Shown in pieces: positions 23,639 to 32,492 of a stretch of DNA of 64,000 nucleotides. Within the stretch, counting starts at the first letter, position 1. Each line of letters opens with the position of its first letter. The position numbers were made by a program, and so were the translations under genes. This DNA comes from Elusimicrobiota bacterium (GTDB taxonomy: Bacteria > Elusimicrobiota > Elusimicrobia > UBA1565): positions 124,001-188,000 of the forward strand of contig JBAZVI010000009.1 in assembly GCA_041660925.1 (NCBI GenBank), written 5' to 3'. Under the pieces are notes generated by a model. The model worked only from the letters and a program-made list of their open reading frames with translations. It searched no databases and was not told the DNA's origin.

Positions 23639-25072
23639 TCAGCTCGACAACAGCGCCTTCAGCCCTGCGGCGTAATGCGGGACGTGGCTCCAGCGGAATT
23701 CGCGGAGCTGCCGCAGGATGAAGTCGCGGGAGAGGTAGAAGCGCCTCATCGCCTCCCGCTGCTTGTCCATCAAGCCCTGCTTGGTCATGCCCTTGGGAAC
23801 GTAGACCGGATCATGGCCGGAATAGGCAGGATAGCTGACGAACTCCGACCAGTCCCGAAAGTGGATCTCCCCGGCGGCGTTCAGCTCATCGTACAAATCG
23901 CAACCCGGGTAGGGGACGAAGAGATTGAAGATGGCGAACCGGAGCCTCAGGTCCAGGGCCAGTCGGATCGTCTCGTCGATCTTGGCGTAGTCCTCTCCGG
24001 GCAGTCCCAGCATGAACATCCCGTCGGCGTCGAGGCCGGCGGAGCGACACCACCCGACCGCCCGGACGACGTCCTCGCGCGTGAAATTCTTCCTGATCCG
24101 GGCCAAGGTCTCGTCGTTGCCCGACTCGATCCCGAAACAGACCCGGACGCAGCCCGCCCGCCGCATCAGCCGCACGAGATCTTCGTCGAGCGGACGGACC
24201 CTCAGCTCGCTGATCCACCGGACCCGCCGGTTCATGCCGGACTCGATCATGAGCCGGCAGAACTCCGCCGCGTGCTCCCGCACGAGCGGGAAAGCCAGGT
24301 CCATGAAGTTGAACACCGTGATCCCGAAGCGCTCGTGCATGAAGCGCATCTCCTCCAGGATGTTGCTCGGAGAGCGCATGCGGTACCTCTGCCCCTGGCT
24401 GCGCACCGAGCGGCTGGAGCAGAAGGTGCATCCCATCGGACATCCACGGGTGCCGAGGATCTGGATCTCCTTGTGCCCCGGCCCTGCATGGGTGCGCGGA
24501 TCCGTCCGGTAGCGGTCCAGATCCAGCAGCTGCCACGCGGGGAACGGAAGCCGGTCCAACTCGGTCAGGAACGGGCGGCCGGGAGTCTGCACGATCTTCC
24601 CGCCCTCGAGGTACGACAGGCCTCGGATCTTCGAAAGGTCTCCGGACCGCCGCCCCGATAGGTGATCGCAGAGCTCGAGGAACGTCTCCTCTCCCTCGCC
24701 GTGGACGATGTAGTCCCCGCGCCGGCCCGCGGCCAGAGACTCTTCCGGGAAGAGCGCGGCGTGGAGGTTCCCAAGGACGATGATCGTCTCGGGACGGCGA
24801 CGCCGCAGCGCTTCGCAGATGGCATAGGTGATGCTCGCGCTCGCCGACAGCGAACTCACGCCGACCACGTCGGCACGAGCCAGACGCTCGACGAGCCCCT
24901 CCAGGGAATACTGCTCGACATATGCGTCGACGATCTCCACGTCATAGCCCTGCTGGAGAAGAGCAGCGGCGATATAGGCGATGCCGATGGACGGCTGCGG
25001 GTTGGAGAACTTCTTCAGACTGCCGTAGGAGCGGTCAAGACTGGTGGGAGGTATGAGGAGACATATTCTCAT
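23639..25072 (-). CDS. B12-binding-domain radical SAM protein
   Basis: The 477-residue protein starts at ATG 25072 (MRICLLIPPTSLDRSYGSL). It has a cobalamin-binding-like domain (about 1-150, VVGVSSLSASASI, VHGEGEETF), the radical SAM motif GCPMGCTFC at about 211-219, CFGIESGNDETLARI and FMLGLPGEDY. It belongs to the same superfamily as the 10174 protein but reads the other way, interrupting the plus-strand operon run. The frame extends to a GTG at 25093, but that would overlap its own -10. Confidence 0.85.
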   Translation of the reverse strand: MRICLLIPPTSLDRSYGSLKKFSNPQPSIGIAYIAAALLQQGYDVEIVDAYVEQYSLEGLVERLARADVVGVSSLSASASITYAICEALRRRRPETIIVLGNLHAALFPEESLAAGRRGDYIVHGEGEETFLELCDHLSGRRSGDLSKIRGLSYLEGGKIVQTPGRPFLTELDRLPFPAWQLLDLDRYRTDPRTHAGPGHKEIQILGTRGCPMGCTFCSSRSVRSQGQRYRMRSPSNILEEMRFMHERFGITVFNFMDLAFPLVREHAAEFCRLMIESGMNRRVRWISELRVRPLDEDLVRLMRRAGCVRVCFGIESGNDETLARIRKNFTREDVVRAVGWCRSAGLDADGMFMLGLPGEDYAKIDETIRLALDLRLRFAIFNLFVPYPGCDLYDELNAAGEIHFRDWSEFVSYPAYSGHDPVYVPKGMTKQGLMDKQREAMRRFYLSRDFILRQLREFRWSHVPHYAAGLKALLSS

Positions 25073-25083
25073 CGCGCACGCGT

Positions 25084-25092
25084 ATTGTACCA
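25084..25092 (-). promoter_or_regulatory. Extended -10 promoter for the 23639-25072 gene
   Basis: On the minus strand TGGTACAAT (25092-25084) is a TGn-TACAAT extended -10, ending 11 nt before the ATG at 25072. This predicts a near-leaderless transcript. Confidence 0.45.
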
Positions 25093-25124
25093 CTTCGCCC
25101 CCTCCGCATCGGCGGCCCTACGCC

Positions 25125-25153
25125 TTGACCGGAGGAACGATAAACGATACAAT
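25125..25153 (+). promoter_or_regulatory. Sigma70-like promoter of the pseB operon
   Basis: TTGACC (25125-25130), a 17-nt spacer and TACAAT (25148-25153) form a near-consensus promoter 31 nt before pseB. Its layout is shared with the promoter at 43046-43074. Confidence 0.75.
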
Positions 25154-25169
25154 GTTCACACTTTGAACA
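25153..25169 (+). promoter_or_regulatory. Palindromic operator TGTTCA-N5-TGAACA at the pseB promoter
   Basis: The perfect dyad TGTTCA (25153-25158) / TGAACA (25164-25169) starts on the last base of the -10 and covers the expected transcription start. An identical dyad with the same spacing and position occurs at 43074-43090. The position predicts repression; the regulator is unknown. Confidence 0.7.
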
Positions 25170-25184
25170 AGCTGGAGAAACATC

Positions 25185-26255
25185 ATGCGACACTGTAAGA
25201 ATAGCCCCACGAAACCGTCGGGAAAACACTCCGTGGAACTCACGCGGAAGGACTTCTCGGCTCTGGCCGGAAAGTCCGTCCTGGTAACCGGCGGGACCGG
25301 CTCCTTCGGCAAGCGCTTCATCGAAACGGCGCTCAAGCACTCCAAGGTCCGGAAGATCATCGTCTTCAGCCGCGACGAGCTCAAGCAGTCGGAGATGGCG
25401 GCGACCATGCGCGACACCCGGCTCCGCTTCTTCATCGGGGACGTCCGCGACCCCCAGCGGCTGCAGCGCGCCTTCCACGGCGTCGACTTCGTCGTGCACG
25501 CCGCGGCCCTCAAGCAGGTCCCCACGCTCGAGTACAACCCCTTCGAGGCCGTCCTGACGAACATCGTCGGCGCGGAGAACATCATCAACGCGGCCATCGA
25601 CACGGGCGTCCGGCGCGTCGTCGCCCTCTCGACGGACAAGGCCGTCAACCCCATCAACCTCTACGGCGCGACCAAGCTCTGCGCCGAGAAGCTCTTCATC
25701 GCCGGCAACTCCTATGCCGCGGCCACCGGGACGCGCTTCAGCGTCGTGCGCTACGGCAACGTCGTCGGCTCCCGCGGGAGCGTCGTCCCCTTCTTCCTGA
25801 GCCGCCGCAAGGAGGGTGTGCTCCCCATCACCGACGAGCGGATGACCCGCTTCTGGATCACCCTGGACCAGGGAGTCCGGCTGGTGTTGCGCGCCCTGAC
25901 GGTCATGCACGGAGGGGAGATCTTCGTCCCCAAGATCCCGAGCATGCGCATCCTGGACCTGAAGGACGCGATCGCCCCGGGCTGCAAGACCCGCGTGGTG
26001 GGCATCCGCCCGGGGGAGAAGCTCCATGAGGTCCTAGTGACCGAGGACGAGGCGGAGCGCGCGCTCGACCTCGGAGACCTTTTCTTGATCAAGCCGTGCT
26101 TCCCGTGGTGGGGACAGACCTCCTGGACGCGCGGCGCGCCTCTCGAGAAGGGTTTCCGCTACGCCAGCGATTCCAACGACTGGTGGCTCAAGACGAAGGA
26201 ATTCCAGGAGATGCTCGGGCAGCTCGAGTCCGCGCCCTCCGCGATCAAGCCTTGA
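25185..26255 (+). CDS. pseB: UDP-N-acetylglucosamine 4,6-dehydratase (inverting)
   Basis: The 356-residue SDR makes UDP-2-acetamido-2,6-dideoxy-L-arabino-4-hexulose, the first step to pseudaminic acid. It shows SVLVTGGTGSFGKRF (about 31-45), VFSRDELKQSEM, the AALKQVPTLEYNP segment and LSTDKAVNP, then YGATK and RYGNVVGSRGSV. These are diagnostic of PseB/FlaA1. GGAG sits 10 nt before the ATG at 25185. It opens the pse operon under the promoter-operator described above. The TTG start of pseC lies within its stop. Confidence 0.95.
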   Translation: MRHCKNSPTKPSGKHSVELTRKDFSALAGKSVLVTGGTGSFGKRFIETALKHSKVRKIIVFSRDELKQSEMAATMRDTRLRFFIGDVRDPQRLQRAFHGVDFVVHAAALKQVPTLEYNPFEAVLTNIVGAENIINAAIDTGVRRVVALSTDKAVNPINLYGATKLCAEKLFIAGNSYAAATGTRFSVVRYGNVVGSRGSVVPFFLSRRKEGVLPITDERMTRFWITLDQGVRLVLRALTVMHGGEIFVPKIPSMRILDLKDAIAPGCKTRVVGIRPGEKLHEVLVTEDEAERALDLGDLFLIKPCFPWWGQTSWTRGAPLEKGFRYASDSNDWWLKTKEFQEMLGQLESAPSAIKP

Positions 26256-27382
26256 GCCCCCAGATCCCGTACGGACGGCAGACCATCGACGACTCCGACG
26301 TGCAGGCGGTCGTAGAGGCCCTCCGCTCCGACTGGCTCACGCAGGGACCGCGCATCGCCGAGTTCGAAACTGCCCTGGCCGGACGCTGCGGCGCCGCTCA
26401 TGCCGTCGTCCTCGCCAACGGCACGGCCGCCCTGCAGGCGTCGTATTTCGCCGCGGACCTGAAGCCCGGGGACGAGTTCATCACCAGCCCCATCACGTTC
26501 GCGGCCACGGCCACCGCCGGCCTGTGGCAGGGCGCCCGCCCGGTCTTCGCGGACGTCGACCCGGAGACGGGCAACCTCGACCCCGACGCCTGCCGCAAGC
26601 TCATCACCCCTCAAACCCGCGCCATCGTCCCGGTGGACTACGCCGGCCGTCCGGCGGACCTCGACGCCTTCCGCAGGCTCGCGAAGGAGCACGGCCTCTC
26701 GCTCATCGAGGACGCCTGCCATGCCCTGGGCGCCTCCTATCACGGCCGGGCGGTGGGTTCCCTGAGCGACATGACGGTCTTCAGCTTCCATCCCGTGAAG
26801 TCCATCACCACAGGGGAGGGCGGAGCGGTGCTGACGAACGATCCCGCTCTGCGCGACCGCATCGTGGAGTTCCGCCAGCACGGCATCCGCCGGGGAGAGG
26901 ACTGGCTCTACTCCGTCGAATCCCAGGGACTGAACTATCGACTCACCGACCTCCAAGCCGCGCTGGGGCTGAGCCAGCTCCGCCGCCTCGACCGGTTCCT
27001 CGCGCGCCGCCGGGAGATCGCCCGCCGCTACGACGAGGCTTTCCGCGGCTGGCCGGAACTCGACTCTCCCGCGGGCGGCTTGGAGTCCTCCGCGTGGCAC
27101 CTCTACTTCATCCGCCTGCGGGCGGGCGGGCGGCGTGAAGTCTTCCAGGCCCTCCGACGCTCCGGCATCGGCGTGCAGGTGCACTACATCCCGGTCTACT
27201 GGCATCCCCTGTACGAACGTCTCGGCTACCGCAAAGGCCTCTGCCCCCGAGCGGAGGACTTCTACGAGCGGATCATCTCGCTCCCCATCTATCCGACCCT
27301 GACCGATCCGCAACAGGAGACGGTGATCTCCACGCTGCGGGGCATCCTGGACCAGCGCCATGCGCCTAGCCATACGAGCTAA
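26252..27382 (+). CDS. pseC: UDP-4-amino-4,6-dideoxy-N-acetyl-beta-L-altrosamine transaminase
   Basis: Reading from TTG 26252 (overlapping the pseB stop as TTGA) gives 376 residues beginning MSPQIPYGRQTIDD, the usual PseC opening. It is DegT-fold, with SDWLTQGPRIAEFE, VVLANGTAALQAS, the PLP lysine in FSFHPVKSITTGEGG (about 180-194) and GLNYRLTDLQAALGLSQL. It aminates the PseB product at C4. The 3' end overlaps pseG by 23 nt. The open frame runs further upstream into pseB but that part is not conserved. Confidence 0.93.
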   Translation: MSPQIPYGRQTIDDSDVQAVVEALRSDWLTQGPRIAEFETALAGRCGAAHAVVLANGTAALQASYFAADLKPGDEFITSPITFAATATAGLWQGARPVFADVDPETGNLDPDACRKLITPQTRAIVPVDYAGRPADLDAFRRLAKEHGLSLIEDACHALGASYHGRAVGSLSDMTVFSFHPVKSITTGEGGAVLTNDPALRDRIVEFRQHGIRRGEDWLYSVESQGLNYRLTDLQAALGLSQLRRLDRFLARRREIARRYDEAFRGWPELDSPAGGLESSAWHLYFIRLRAGGRREVFQALRRSGIGVQVHYIPVYWHPLYERLGYRKGLCPRAEDFYERIISLPIYPTLTDPQQETVISTLRGILDQRHAPSHTS

Positions 27383-28313
27383 CGGGAACCGCCGCGCGGG
27401 GCTCGGCCACTTGGGCCGCTGCATGGCCTTGGCCCAGGCGTTCCGTGAGCGCGGCCGCAACCCCGTGTTCCTGGGGCTCGACGGAGCATGCGCGCGGTGG
27501 GTCCGCTCGCACGGCTTCGGGACCCGCCCACTGGGCTCCGGGGACTGGGACATCCTCATCGCCGACTCCTATGAGTTCACGGACAGCGACCTGCTCTGGA
27601 ACCGCCGGCACGGACGGACCCTCCTCGTCGTGGACGATTTCGGCACGTCACGCGCTCCCTGCGACTGGCTCCTGAGCAGCCATGTCTATGCCCCGGGCCT
27701 CGACTTCCATGCGACGGCCGCCGCAGGACTCCTCATCGGGCCGAAGTTCCACCTCATGCGGCGAGAATACTGGACGCCGGCCCGGCCGCGCCGGATCTCC
27801 GGCCGCATCCGGGAGGTCCTCGTGACCCTGGGAGGAGGCGACGGCTGGGGCCTGGCGGAAAGGGTCGTCCGCGAACTCCTCGAGACCCTCCCCGCCGCGC
27901 GTCTCCACCTGCTCCTCGGCCCCCTGGCACCGGAGACCCCTCCGTCCTTCCCCTCCCGGGTCGCGCTCCATCGTGGACTTTTGAACCTCCGCCCCCTGAT
28001 CGAAGCCTGCGACGCCGCGTTGACCGCGGGCGGCCAGATGCTCTATGAGCTGGCGTTCGCCGGCACCCCGACGGTCGCGCTGAACCTCGGACGCGACCAG
28101 AACGGGAACATCGCTGGGATGACCGCAGCCGGTGCGACGCTGTCCGTCGGGCAGCCCGATATGCGGGGCTTCCTTCCGCGCCTGCGCGCCGCCTTCCGGA
28201 AGCTCGACCGGAGCCCGCGTCTGCGCCGCGAACTCGGAGCCCGCGCGGGACGCATCCTCGACGGCCAGGGAGCGCGGCGCGTGGCCCGTCTCCTTCTGGA
28301 GGACCGTCCGTGA
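27360..28313 (+). CDS. pseG: UDP-2,4-diacetamido-2,4,6-trideoxy-beta-L-altropyranose hydrolase
   Basis: The 317-residue protein opens IRANGNRRAGLGHLGRCMALA, matching the PseG nucleotide-binding start with its catalytic GH. It continues with VVDDFG, the GPKFHLMRREYW segment (family GpxyxlLR.eF), VTLGGGD and ALTAGGQMLYELAFAGTP. It has the GT-B fold and removes UDP from the pseudaminic precursor. The family normally comes between PseC/H and PseI, as here. The start overlaps pseC by 23 nt and the stop overlaps the GTG of the synthase gene. Confidence 0.92.
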   Translation: MRLAIRANGNRRAGLGHLGRCMALAQAFRERGRNPVFLGLDGACARWVRSHGFGTRPLGSGDWDILIADSYEFTDSDLLWNRRHGRTLLVVDDFGTSRAPCDWLLSSHVYAPGLDFHATAAAGLLIGPKFHLMRREYWTPARPRRISGRIREVLVTLGGGDGWGLAERVVRELLETLPAARLHLLLGPLAPETPPSFPSRVALHRGLLNLRPLIEACDAALTAGGQMLYELAFAGTPTVALNLGRDQNGNIAGMTAAGATLSVGQPDMRGFLPRLRAAFRKLDRSPRLRRELGARAGRILDGQGARRVARLLLEDRP

Positions 28314-29320
28314 ACGCCCTGCGCATCGGTCGACGCACGGTCGGCCCGGGACGCCCCTGTTACGTCATCGCCGAGATCGGTTCCAACCACGACGGCAAGC
28401 TCGCGCAGGCGCTGAGGATGATCGCCGTCGCGGCGAAGATGGGCGCCGACGCGGTGAAGTTCCAGTGCCTCGATTACGACCGGATGTACGCGCACCGGGA
28501 CGCGACGCTCCTGCGCCTCTTCCGCCGCATCCGTCTGGACGAGGCATGGCTCCCGAAGCTCAAGGCCTGCGCCGACCGCCACGGCGTCGAGTTCCTCGCC
28601 AGCCCCTGCTACCTCGAGGCGGTCCCGCTCCTGGAGCGCGTCGGTGCGCGGCTCTACAAGATCGCCTCCCCGCAGACCCTCGCCTTCCCCCAACTCGTCT
28701 CCGCCGTGGCCCGGACCGGCAAGCCGGTCGTCATCTCGACCGGATACTGTGAAGACGAGGCCGTGACGCGCGCCGTGAGGCTCTGCCGGAGGGAGGGCAA
28801 CCGCCGCTACGCGCTTCTTCACTGCGTCTCCAGCTATCCGACCACGCCGCGGGACGCCCAGCTGCGGGTCATGGACGCACTTCGGCAGCGCTTCCGCTGT
28901 CCGGTAGGCCTCTCGGACCACTCCCTGGGCACGACCCTCGCGACTGCGGCCGCGGCGCGCGGCGCCTGCATCATCGAGAAGCACTTCACGCTCGACCGGC
29001 GCCTGCGCGGTCCCGATCATGCGTTCGCCGCCGAGCCCGAGGAACTCCGCGCCCTCGTGCGCGCCGTCCGCGACGTGGAAGCGGCTCTCTCCGCGCCCGG
29101 CCGGATACTGCTCCCCGCGGAAGAGCGCGCCGCGCGCGGTCTACACTACCGGATCCTCGCCGCGCGGCCCATCACGGCGGGAGCGCCCGTTCGGCCGCCC
29201 TTCGTCTACCGCCGGGCGCCCGCGGGGATCGCGGCCGCCGACGAACCCCGCCTGAGCGGCCGCGTCAGCGCCCGTGACATCCGCGCAGGGAGCATCCTGC
29301 ACTGGGAGGACCTCCGATGA
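28310..29320 (+). CDS. pseI: NeuB-family synthase, probable pseudaminic acid synthase
   Basis: The 336-residue protein has CYVIAEIGSNHDGKLAQAL (about 17-35), DAVKFQCLDYD, YKIASPQ, VISTGYC, LLHCVSSYPT, SDHSLGT and IIEKHFTLDR. A C-terminal antifreeze-like SAF domain follows. It condenses phosphoenolpyruvate with the PseG product. Assignment to PseI rather than LegI rests on its place next to pseG. The GTG start at 28310 overlaps the pseG stop. Two other NeuB-family synthases occur in the window. Confidence 0.88.
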   Translation: MNALRIGRRTVGPGRPCYVIAEIGSNHDGKLAQALRMIAVAAKMGADAVKFQCLDYDRMYAHRDATLLRLFRRIRLDEAWLPKLKACADRHGVEFLASPCYLEAVPLLERVGARLYKIASPQTLAFPQLVSAVARTGKPVVISTGYCEDEAVTRAVRLCRREGNRRYALLHCVSSYPTTPRDAQLRVMDALRQRFRCPVGLSDHSLGTTLATAAAARGACIIEKHFTLDRRLRGPDHAFAAEPEELRALVRAVRDVEAALSAPGRILLPAEERAARGLHYRILAARPITAGAPVRPPFVYRRAPAGIAAADEPRLSGRVSARDIRAGSILHWEDLR

Positions 29321-30528
29321 GTCCCCGCCGCCTGCTCGTGATCGCCTCCGGATGGGAACAGACGCCTCTCATCGAGACCGCGCGCCGCATGGGTTGCTGG
29401 ATCCTGGCGACGAACGCCTCGGAGGCGGGCGCGGAAGGATTCGTCCACGCCGACGCGACCGCGGTCATCGATTCCCGGGACCTCCCCGGCATGCTCCGCC
29501 TCGCGCAGGAACACCGCATCGACGCCGTCGTCTCGGACCAATGTGATTATTCCCTCTACGCCGCCGCCTGGCTGGGAGAACAGCTCGGCCTCCCCGCCGT
29601 TAGGCTGGACGCCGCCCAGGGCGTCACGAACAAGCTGGAGATGCGCCGTCGCGTCGCGCAGGACCCGTCGGTCCTCCAGCCGAAGTTCCACGGCTGCATG
29701 AGCTGGGACCAGATCGAGGCGGCGGCGGCCGACGTCGGCTACCCGCTCATCGTCAAGCCCGTCGACAATCGCGGAAACTTCGGCGTCAACCGCGTGGACT
29801 CCCCCGAGGAGCTCCGCTCCGCCTGGCTGGAGGCGGTCGCGCACTCCCATTCCCGCATCGTGCTGATCGAAGAGTTCATCGAAGGCCTGCTCACCACGGT
29901 CGAGGGCGTCTTCCTTCGGCGGGGGGAATACCGGACGCTCGCGGCCAGTTGGAAGAAGATGCTGGGCGGACGAAAGCGCGTTGCCATGGAGCTGATCTAC
30001 GACACCGAGCACATCCGAAAGGAGCTGCCGGCCCTGCTGGCCGCCAACGAGGCGGCGACCCGGGCCCTGGGGCTGGATTTCGGCGCGACGCACGGCGAAT
30101 TCATGATCGACTCCCGCGGACGGCCCTACCTCATCGAGACGCACAACCGCGGCGGCGGCGTGCACATCTTCAGCCGCATCTGCCCGGCCCTCTCCGGCTT
30201 CGACACCAACGCGCACCTGGTCCGCTGCGCGCTGGGGGCCCCCCCGGCGGCCGTCGAGCCCGGGTTCATGCGCCACGGCTCCGCCGTGCTGAGCTTCTTC
30301 CAGTTCGAACCCGGCCGCGTGCGCGGCTGGTGCGGCGAGGAGGAAGTCTCCCGCGACCCCCGCGTCCTCCAGTTCCGCATGCTCATCAAGAAGGGACAGG
30401 ACGTCCAGCCGATCGTCGGCGATGCGTTCCGCCACGCCTCCATCATCGTGCACGACGAAAGCCATGCCGCCTGCGAGCGGACCCTCGACGAGTTGCGCCG
30501 GCGCATCACCGTGGAGTACGCGTCGTGA
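29317..30528 (+). CDS. ATP-grasp carboxylate ligase-like protein
   Basis: The 403-residue protein shows a biotin-carboxylase-like ATP-grasp fold. It has LLVIASGWEQTPLIETARRM at the start, YPLIVKPVDNRGNFGVNRV (about 142-160), LIEEFIEGLLTTVEG, and FGATHGEFMIDSRGRPYLIETHNRGGG with the metal-binding Glu/Asn pair. Such enzymes join a carboxylate to an amine via acylphosphate. Between the pseudaminic synthase and a methyltransferase it may attach an amino acid or other acid to an amino sugar, but that is inference only. ATGA overlap with pseI. Confidence 0.8.
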   Translation: MSPRRLLVIASGWEQTPLIETARRMGCWILATNASEAGAEGFVHADATAVIDSRDLPGMLRLAQEHRIDAVVSDQCDYSLYAAAWLGEQLGLPAVRLDAAQGVTNKLEMRRRVAQDPSVLQPKFHGCMSWDQIEAAAADVGYPLIVKPVDNRGNFGVNRVDSPEELRSAWLEAVAHSHSRIVLIEEFIEGLLTTVEGVFLRRGEYRTLAASWKKMLGGRKRVAMELIYDTEHIRKELPALLAANEAATRALGLDFGATHGEFMIDSRGRPYLIETHNRGGGVHIFSRICPALSGFDTNAHLVRCALGAPPAAVEPGFMRHGSAVLSFFQFEPGRVRGWCGEEEVSRDPRVLQFRMLIKKGQDVQPIVGDAFRHASIIVHDESHAACERTLDELRRRITVEYAS

Positions 30529-31199
30529 CCATCGACAAGGCCGCCGTCGCCCGGATCAACCGGCAGACCGTCGATCGCTACGACCGCCGCCTCTCCGAAA
30601 AGGGCCCGGGAGCGTACGCGCTGGGCTGGGGGAAGAAGCGGTATCAGACCAAGCGCTTCTTCGACCTCCTGCACGCCCTCCCGGCCGCGGAATGGCGCGG
30701 CCGCAGCGTGCTCGACGTCGGCTGCGGCCTGGCCGACCTGTACCCATTCCTGCGCCGACGCGGAGTGCTCCTGCGCTCGTACCGCGGGGCGGACATCAAT
30801 CCGCGTCTGCTGGAAATCGCCGAAGGACGATATCCCGACTGCCGATTCGAAGAACGGGACATCATGCTCGCGCCGTACCGGAACCCGGTCGCCGACATCG
30901 TCGTCTCCCTGGGCGTGATCAACTTCAAGACCCCCGGACACGCGGCCTATACCCGGGAATTCATCCGCCGAACGTTCGCCGCGGCCCGCCGGATACTCGT
31001 CCTCAACGCGATCTCCGACGTGCACAACGACGATTATCCCCGCGAGGATTTCATCCATTACCATGCTCCGGCCGCGATTCTGTCTTTCGCGCAGACCCTG
31101 ACGCCGTTCTGCTCTCTCATACACGACTACGAAGGGCTGCCCCAGCACGAATTCATGCTCGTCATGCGCAGGCGCCCGAAGGAGACCGATGCGCTCTAG
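30525..31199 (+). CDS. Class I SAM-dependent methyltransferase
   Basis: The GTG at 30525 overlaps the ATP-grasp stop and gives 224 residues. The SAM-binding motif is SVLDVGCGLADLYPFL (about 63-78); YRGADINPRLLEIA (motif II acid), DIVVSLGVINF and a C-terminal EFMLVMRR strand follow. The substrate is unknown. The operon suggests O- or N-methylation of a nonulosonate or its substituent. It overlaps the amidohydrolase gene by 11 nt. Confidence 0.8.
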   Translation: MTIDKAAVARINRQTVDRYDRRLSEKGPGAYALGWGKKRYQTKRFFDLLHALPAAEWRGRSVLDVGCGLADLYPFLRRRGVLLRSYRGADINPRLLEIAEGRYPDCRFEERDIMLAPYRNPVADIVVSLGVINFKTPGHAAYTREFIRRTFAAARRILVLNAISDVHNDDYPREDFIHYHAPAAILSFAQTLTPFCSLIHDYEGLPQHEFMLVMRRRPKETDAL

Positions 31200-32001
31200 C
31201 TCCCGGCGGCGCCCCCCGCCCCTCGCCGACATGCACGCACACATCCTTGAGCGCGCCGATACCGCGGCGGAGATGCGCGTCGCGGACCGTCCGGACTTCC
31301 CGGCCCTCGTTTCGGCGCTCGAGCTCCGACTGGGAGCGCGCGGCGTCGTCCGAGCCCTGGTCCACCTCCTCGACGGCCGCGTCATCGGACGGCCGCTGCC
31401 TCCCTCGCGCCGGCTGGCCTTCACGGCCCTCCTCGATTTCCGCACCGCGCGCGCGGAGGAGTCGGTCCGGAGGGCCCGCCGCGGCGGGCTGGCCGGTCTC
31501 AAACTCCTTCCCTACGAGCAGAAGATCCGTCCGGCGGACTATCCCACCATCCTCCGCGCGGCCCGCGAGACACAGCGCCAGAAGATGTTCCTGGTCCTAT
31601 GCTCAACCTTCGGCAGCCGGAGCCTCTACGAACACGACGCCCTGGCCCTGGCGTCCCATCTCCTTCAGAAGGGATATGCCGCGCCGCTCATCCTCGCCCA
31701 TGCGGGCGGCTGCCGCGTCCGGGAAGCCTATCTCCTGATGGACGACGCGCCCAACGTCTACATCGACACCTCCTTCACCACGACCTACTGGAAAGGGAGC
31801 GGCGTCATCGACGATCTCGCCCATCTCATACGGCGCTTCCCTGACCGATGTTTCTTCGGCTCCGACTCCCCCGGCGTGCCCTGGGAAGAGGCGTTGCGGG
31901 ACGCCCAGCCGCTCCTTCGGAGACTCCCGGCCTCCGTGCGCCGCAAGCTCCTGCACGACAACGCCGCCGAGTTCCTGAGACAGAGGAGTCCCGCACGATG
32001 A
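31189..32001 (+). CDS. Amidohydrolase-2-like TIM-barrel metal hydrolase
   Basis: The 270-residue protein has DMHAH at 14-18 (HxH metal site), GLKLLPYEQK, LAHAGG (third His), DTSFTT, and FGSDSPGVPWEEAL (the metal/catalytic Asp). This is the compact amidohydrolase_2 pattern of decarboxylases, lactonases and hydrolases. Its role in the sugar operon is unknown; it may remove an acyl group or open a lactone. It overlaps both neighbours. Confidence 0.75.
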   Translation: MRSSSRRRPPPLADMHAHILERADTAAEMRVADRPDFPALVSALELRLGARGVVRALVHLLDGRVIGRPLPPSRRLAFTALLDFRTARAEESVRRARRGGLAGLKLLPYEQKIRPADYPTILRAARETQRQKMFLVLCSTFGSRSLYEHDALALASHLLQKGYAAPLILAHAGGCRVREAYLLMDDAPNVYIDTSFTTTYWKGSGVIDDLAHLIRRFPDRCFFGSDSPGVPWEEALRDAQPLLRRLPASVRRKLLHDNAAEFLRQRSPAR

Positions 32002-32492
32002 GCAGGCGCCCGCGCCGCGCCGAGCCGAGGCCTCTCCCCCTGCGCCCGGCGACCCTCGCCGACGGCGCCGCCCTCCTCCTCTGGCGCAACGACCCGACCG
32101 CCTACCGCTTCTTCTTCCATGCGCGGCCGGTCGCCTCGGCAGAACACGCCGACTGGCTCCGCGCCCGGCTGCTCGATCCCCGCACGCGCCTCTTCATGCT
32201 TCTCGACCCGAAGAGGCGTCCTCTGGGCCAGATCCGCCTGGACCTCGGACGACGCGGTCTGGCCGAGGTGAGCCTGTCGCTCGCGCCCGAAGCGCGCGGC
32301 CGCGGCCTGGGACCCCGCGCCATCGCCGGCGCGACCGCCCGCGCGCGCCGTCTCGGGATCCGTAGACTGCTCGCGCACACGCGGGCCGACAATCTTCCAT
32401 CGACCCTCGCCTTCCTCAAGGCGGGTTATCAGTTCGTCCGCCGCCTGCGGCGCGGCGGATACGACTACTACCGGCTCGAGAGGGCTCCATGA
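31998..32492 (+). CDS. pseH: GNAT acetyltransferase, probable PseH
   Basis: The ATG at 31998 gives 164 residues. LRPATLADGAALLLWRNDP opens the GNAT fold; the acetyl-CoA loop is LAPEARGRGLGPRAI (about 92-106). LLAHTRADNLPSTLAFLKAGY is the usual C-terminal block of PseH/RimJ-like proteins. PseH acetylates the 4-amino group of the PseC product, and this is the only GNAT in the pse block, so the assignment is by context. It overlaps the amidohydrolase as ATGA and PIG-L downstream. Confidence 0.75.
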   Translation: MSRRPRRAEPRPLPLRPATLADGAALLLWRNDPTAYRFFFHARPVASAEHADWLRARLLDPRTRLFMLLDPKRRPLGQIRLDLGRRGLAEVSLSLAPEARGRGLGPRAIAGATARARRLGIRRLLAHTRADNLPSTLAFLKAGYQFVRRLRRGGYDYYRLERAP

